A DNA stretch of 15,388 bases. It comes from Oscillospiraceae bacterium (GTDB lineage Bacteria; Bacillota; Clostridia; Oscillospirales; Oscillospiraceae). The translations under genes and the position numbers were made by a program. Below are positions 12,963-15,388 of this stretch, piece after piece (the first letter of the stretch is position 1; every line of letters starts with the position of its first letter). Location of the stretch: contig JAEDIZ010000050.1 in assembly GCA_016296635.1 (NCBI GenBank), positions 1-15,388 on the forward strand. Reading direction: 5' to 3'. The notes under the pieces are model-generated. The model was given only the letters and a program-made list of their open reading frames with translations. It did no database searches and was not told the origin of the DNA.

Positions 12963-14324
12963 ATGAATAAAAAAATGTACGATATGACGCGGGGCAGGAT
13001 TCTTCCGGTTCTTTTGACCTTCGCCATCCCGATGATGATCGGTGCGCTGTTTCAGGATCTTTATAATCTCGTGGACATGACCATCGCAGGCTATGCCCTT
13101 GGCGATGATGCACTGGCTGCAATTTCGGCAACCTCCGGCATGATGATCTTCATCAATTCCATGTCCCGCGGCTTCAACATCGGCAACGCCATTCTGGTTT
13201 CCAATTCCTTCGGTGCCGGTGATCTGCAGAAAACAAGGAAGAGCTTCGCTGCCATGGCGAAGTTATGCATTTCGATGGCCGTTTCTGTAACTGTTTTACT
13301 GCTTCTTGCCATCGGGCCGCTGCTGAGGCTGATCTCCACCCCCGATAATCTTTTTTCAGATGCTAAAAGCTATATCGTAACGATTATCTCCGGCATTACC
13401 GCCGCAATGCTTTATGATATGTTCGCCTGCGCCTACCGCGCAGTCGGCAATTCAAAAACGCCGCTTTATTTCCTGATTCTTTCTTCGCTTCTCAATATGC
13501 TTTTGGACTATGTGTTCATGGTTCCGCTTTCCATGGGTGTTTTGGGTGCAGCGCTGGCAACGATCGTTTCTCAGGCCATTTCCGCCATTCTGTCCGGCAT
13601 CATTTTCTACCGCAGCTATCCGGAGCTTCGTATCCGCAAAGAAGATCTGATCGGAAACGGTGCAATCATCCGTGAAATGCTGCCCATCGGCTTCTCCAGC
13701 TCTCTCACGAATTCGGTCTTCGCCATCGGCACCGTTGCCATTCAGGGTGCTGTCAATGCGCTCGGCTCCGAGACCATTATTGCGCAGGCAGCATCCCGGA
13801 AAACTCAGATGTTTGCCTACATTCCTTCCGTCAGCATTGCAAATACCATTGCAACCTTCTCTGCTCAGAACTACGGCGCAAAAAAGATCGACCGGATCTC
13901 CAAAGGCATTACTACCGCCGTGCTGTTCAGCTTCTGCTGCAATATCGTCACCTTTACCGCTCTGTTTTTCTTCGGCGGCAGACTGACTGCCCTCATTACG
14001 AATACGAAAAGTGCCGCAGTTATCGAGCAGTCAGAGACGATGCTCCGCATCATTGTCCCCTTTATCTTCTGTCAGACCGCCATCATGTCCTACCGGATGT
14101 CCATTCAAGGCATGCAGCGGAAAATCATTCCGATCATGGGCACCTTCATTGAACTGATTATCCGCTGCGTATTTGCCCTTGTCATCACCCCCATCATCGG
14201 CTATGTTGCCATCGCGTGGGCGGAACCGGCCTCCTGGATCATTTCCGGTATTTCCATGCTGGTGTCCTATTACATCATTGCCCATAAGGAAAAAGTACGG
14301 TTCTCTTTGGAAGCCGGCGCATAA
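12963..14324 (+). CDS. MATE-family multidrug/cation antiporter
   Basis: 453 residues with about 12 hydrophobic segments in two repeated halves, typical of MATE exporters (NorM/DinF-like), which expel drugs or metabolites in exchange for sodium ions or protons. Motifs include TRGRILPVLLTFAIPMMIGA (9-28), LYNLVDMTIAG (33-43) and, in the second half, the matching IREMLPIGFSSSLTNS. The ATG at 12963 has a modest GGGA (12950-12953) nine bases upstream; the ATG at 12975 is possible but leaves a short N-terminus. It is transcribed alone, with its own promoter and a strong terminator. The substrate cannot be told. Confidence 0.93.
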   Translation: MNKKMYDMTRGRILPVLLTFAIPMMIGALFQDLYNLVDMTIAGYALGDDALAAISATSGMMIFINSMSRGFNIGNAILVSNSFGAGDLQKTRKSFAAMAKLCISMAVSVTVLLLLAIGPLLRLISTPDNLFSDAKSYIVTIISGITAAMLYDMFACAYRAVGNSKTPLYFLILSSLLNMLLDYVFMVPLSMGVLGAALATIVSQAISAILSGIIFYRSYPELRIRKEDLIGNGAIIREMLPIGFSSSLTNSVFAIGTVAIQGAVNALGSETIIAQAASRKTQMFAYIPSVSIANTIATFSAQNYGAKKIDRISKGITTAVLFSFCCNIVTFTALFFFGGRLTALITNTKSAAVIEQSETMLRIIVPFIFCQTAIMSYRMSIQGMQRKIIPIMGTFIELIIRCVFALVITPIIGYVAIAWAEPASWIISGISMLVSYYIIAHKEKVRFSLEAGA

Positions 14325-14338
14325 CAGTCTGATACAAC

Positions 14339-14375
14339 AATCCCTCCGGGTCAGTTGACCCGGAGGGATTTTCTT
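14339..14375. terminator. Strong bidirectional terminator after the MATE gene
   Basis: A perfect 14-base-pair stem AATCCCTCCGGGTC/GACCCGGAGGGATT (14339-14352 with 14357-14370) and a four-base loop; TTCTT follows on the plus strand. The opposite orientation lies just after the minus-strand genes that end near 14374, so it can serve both converging units. Confidence 0.9.
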
Positions 14376-14487
14376 ATTGCAATGTCTGCTGAATAAACCG
14401 CAGCACCGTCAGATCCGGTTCCCGGACTGAATGATTCTGACTGCGCGCATTCCTCAGCTTCTGATAATTACATTGCAGCTGCAGCAT
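14374..14487 (-). other. Open 37-codon frame after the ABC gene
   Basis: ATG at 14487 to TAA at 14374, in the +1 frame relative to the ABC gene end and overlapping it by 20 bases. It reads MLQLQCNYQKLRN, then NHSVREPDLTVLRFIQQTLQ at its end, which looks protein-like (charged, then an amphipathic helix). It stops right at the terminator stem. No ribosome site is visible. It could be the remnant of a gene end, a frameshifted tail or chance. Confidence 0.25.
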
Positions 14488-15388
14488 GCTCTGCCCATGC
14501 CGACTCGAACTGTGCCTGATACAGTTCATGATAGAATCCGCCCTTTTCCATCAGCACCTCATGCGTTCCCTGCTCCACCACCTGTCCGCCGCGCATGACA
14601 AGGATATGGTCTGCCGAACGGATCGTGGAAAGCCGGTGGGCGATCACGAAGCATGTCTTTCCCTTCATCAGCTCGCGCATGGCTGCCTGGATTCTCTGCT
14701 CCGTGCGCGTATCGACATTGGATGTTGCCTCATCCAGAATCAGCATGTGTGCATCCAGCAGCATGGCTCTTGCAATGGTCAGAAGCTGCTTCTGTCCTTT
14801 GGAAATGCTGGTGCCGTTGTCGGAAAGAACCGTGTTGTAGCCCTCCGGCAGACGCATGATATAAGAATGGATATGCGCTGCCTTCGCAGCTTTCACCACA
14901 TCCTCCATTGTCGCATCCGGTTTGCCGTAGGCAATGTTGTCATAGATCGTTCCGTGGAACAGCCAGGTATCCTGCAAAACCATGGTATATGCGCTGCGCA
15001 GAGAGCTGCGGGTCAGCTTTCGGATATCCTGCCCATCCACCATCACCGCACCGCCGTCCACATCGTAAAAACGCATCAGAAGATTGATGATCGTTGTCTT
15101 TCCGGCACCCGTTGGTCCGACAATGGCCGTCAGACTGCCGGGCTCCGCCGTCAGGCTGAAATCCTTGATGATGGGTTTGCCGGGCACATAGGAAAAATCG
15201 ACATGCTCCAGAGTCACCTTTCCCTGCACCTGCGAAAGCGTTTTTGCATCTTCGCCGTCCGCCTGCTCGGCCTCTGCATCGATCAGAGAGAAAACTCTCT
15301 CCGCCGCGGCAAAGGCGCTTTGCAGTTCCGCGATGATGTTCGCCACCTCATTGATGGGTCCCGAGAACTTTCTGGAATACTGCACGAA
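14468..15388 (-). CDS. ABC exporter, fused permease-ATPase (N-terminus outside window)
   Basis: 306 residues are visible, the end of the membrane domain and the whole nucleotide-binding domain of an ABCB-type exporter half-transporter. In the visible fragment, the last membrane-domain helix and linker (PINEVANIIAELQSAFAAAERV) precede Walker A GPTGAGKTT (about 91-99), the Q-loop VLQDTW (about 137-142), the signature ISKGQKQ (about 195-201), Walker B MLILDEATS (about 215-223) and the switch His in IAHRLST. The signature is ISKGQ where LSxGQ is usual, as in many MdlB-type members. The frame is open to the window edge, so the start lies beyond 15388. Such genes usually come in pairs; a partner half-transporter may lie just upstream. 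Confidence 0.94.
   Translation of the reverse strand, partial: FVQYSRKFSGPINEVANIIAELQSAFAAAERVFSLIDAEAEQADGEDAKTLSQVQGKVTLEHVDFSYVPGKPIIKDFSLTAEPGSLTAIVGPTGAGKTTIINLLMRFYDVDGGAVMVDGQDIRKLTRSSLRSAYTMVLQDTWLFHGTIYDNIAYGKPDATMEDVVKAAKAAHIHSYIMRLPEGYNTVLSDNGTSISKGQKQLLTIARAMLLDAHMLILDEATSNVDTRTEQRIQAAMRELMKGKTCFVIAHRLSTIRSADHILVMRGGQVVEQGTHEVLMEKGGFYHELYQAQFESAWAEHAAAAM

Noticed and set aside
1..15388. CRISPR array, insertion sequence, prophage or toxin-antitoxin genes
   Set aside because: No regularly spaced repeats, transposase or integrase motifs, terminal repeats or paired small toxin and antitoxin frames were found on either strand.

Overview
The window looks like a chromosomal stretch of a low- to mid-GC Gram-positive bacterium, Bacillota, most likely a gut-type anaerobe of the Clostridia or Erysipelotrichia. 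The evidence is strong GGAGG-type ribosome sites, near-consensus sigma-A promoters, several TTG and GTG starts, lipoprotein and zinc-ribbon membrane proteins of Bacillota type, and families common there (Cthe_2159-type lipoprotein, TSCPD protein, SpoVB-like flippase). I cannot place it to genus from sequence alone. There is no phage, insertion sequence, CRISPR array or defence cassette in view.

Layout. From 1 to 1023, on the minus strand, lie a zinc-ribbon single-pass membrane protein (cut by the window edge) and, upstream of it, a stand-alone LUD-domain protein. A divergent promoter region (1024-1196) separates these from a class I glutamine-amidotransferase-like hydrolase (GTG start). This hydrolase converges on a phosphoglucomutase/phosphomannomutase through a shared bidirectional terminator. 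A Cthe_2159-type carbohydrate-binding lipoprotein and a single tRNA-Leu(GAG) follow on the minus strand, each with its own terminator.

From 5600 onward everything up to 14324 is on the plus strand. It starts with rsmE (TTG start) plus a 250-aa multi-pass membrane protein. Next come a SpoVB/MurJ-like flippase (TTG start), and a threonine-aldolase-like PLP enzyme overlapping by one base with a family-6-type uracil/hypoxanthine-DNA glycosylase. An apparent thiol and peroxide stress operon follows: glutathione peroxidase, TSCPD protein, OhrR-like MarR regulator, a flavodoxin broken by an early TAA, and an intact flavodoxin. A MATE exporter comes last. The window ends in the ATP-binding half of a minus-strand exporter-type ABC protein whose N-terminus lies outside.

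The most coherent unit is the 10470-12706 operon. Its regulator keeps the OhrR sensing residues (Cys15, Tyr19, Tyr29, with a possible second redox Cys121). A palindrome typical in style of MarR/OhrR operators lies just after the promoter of the peroxidase gene. The inference is a self-regulated organic-peroxide response in which a peroxidase is paired with flavodoxins and a TSCPD protein. The window is otherwise mostly housekeeping; I found no strong evidence for an entirely new system.
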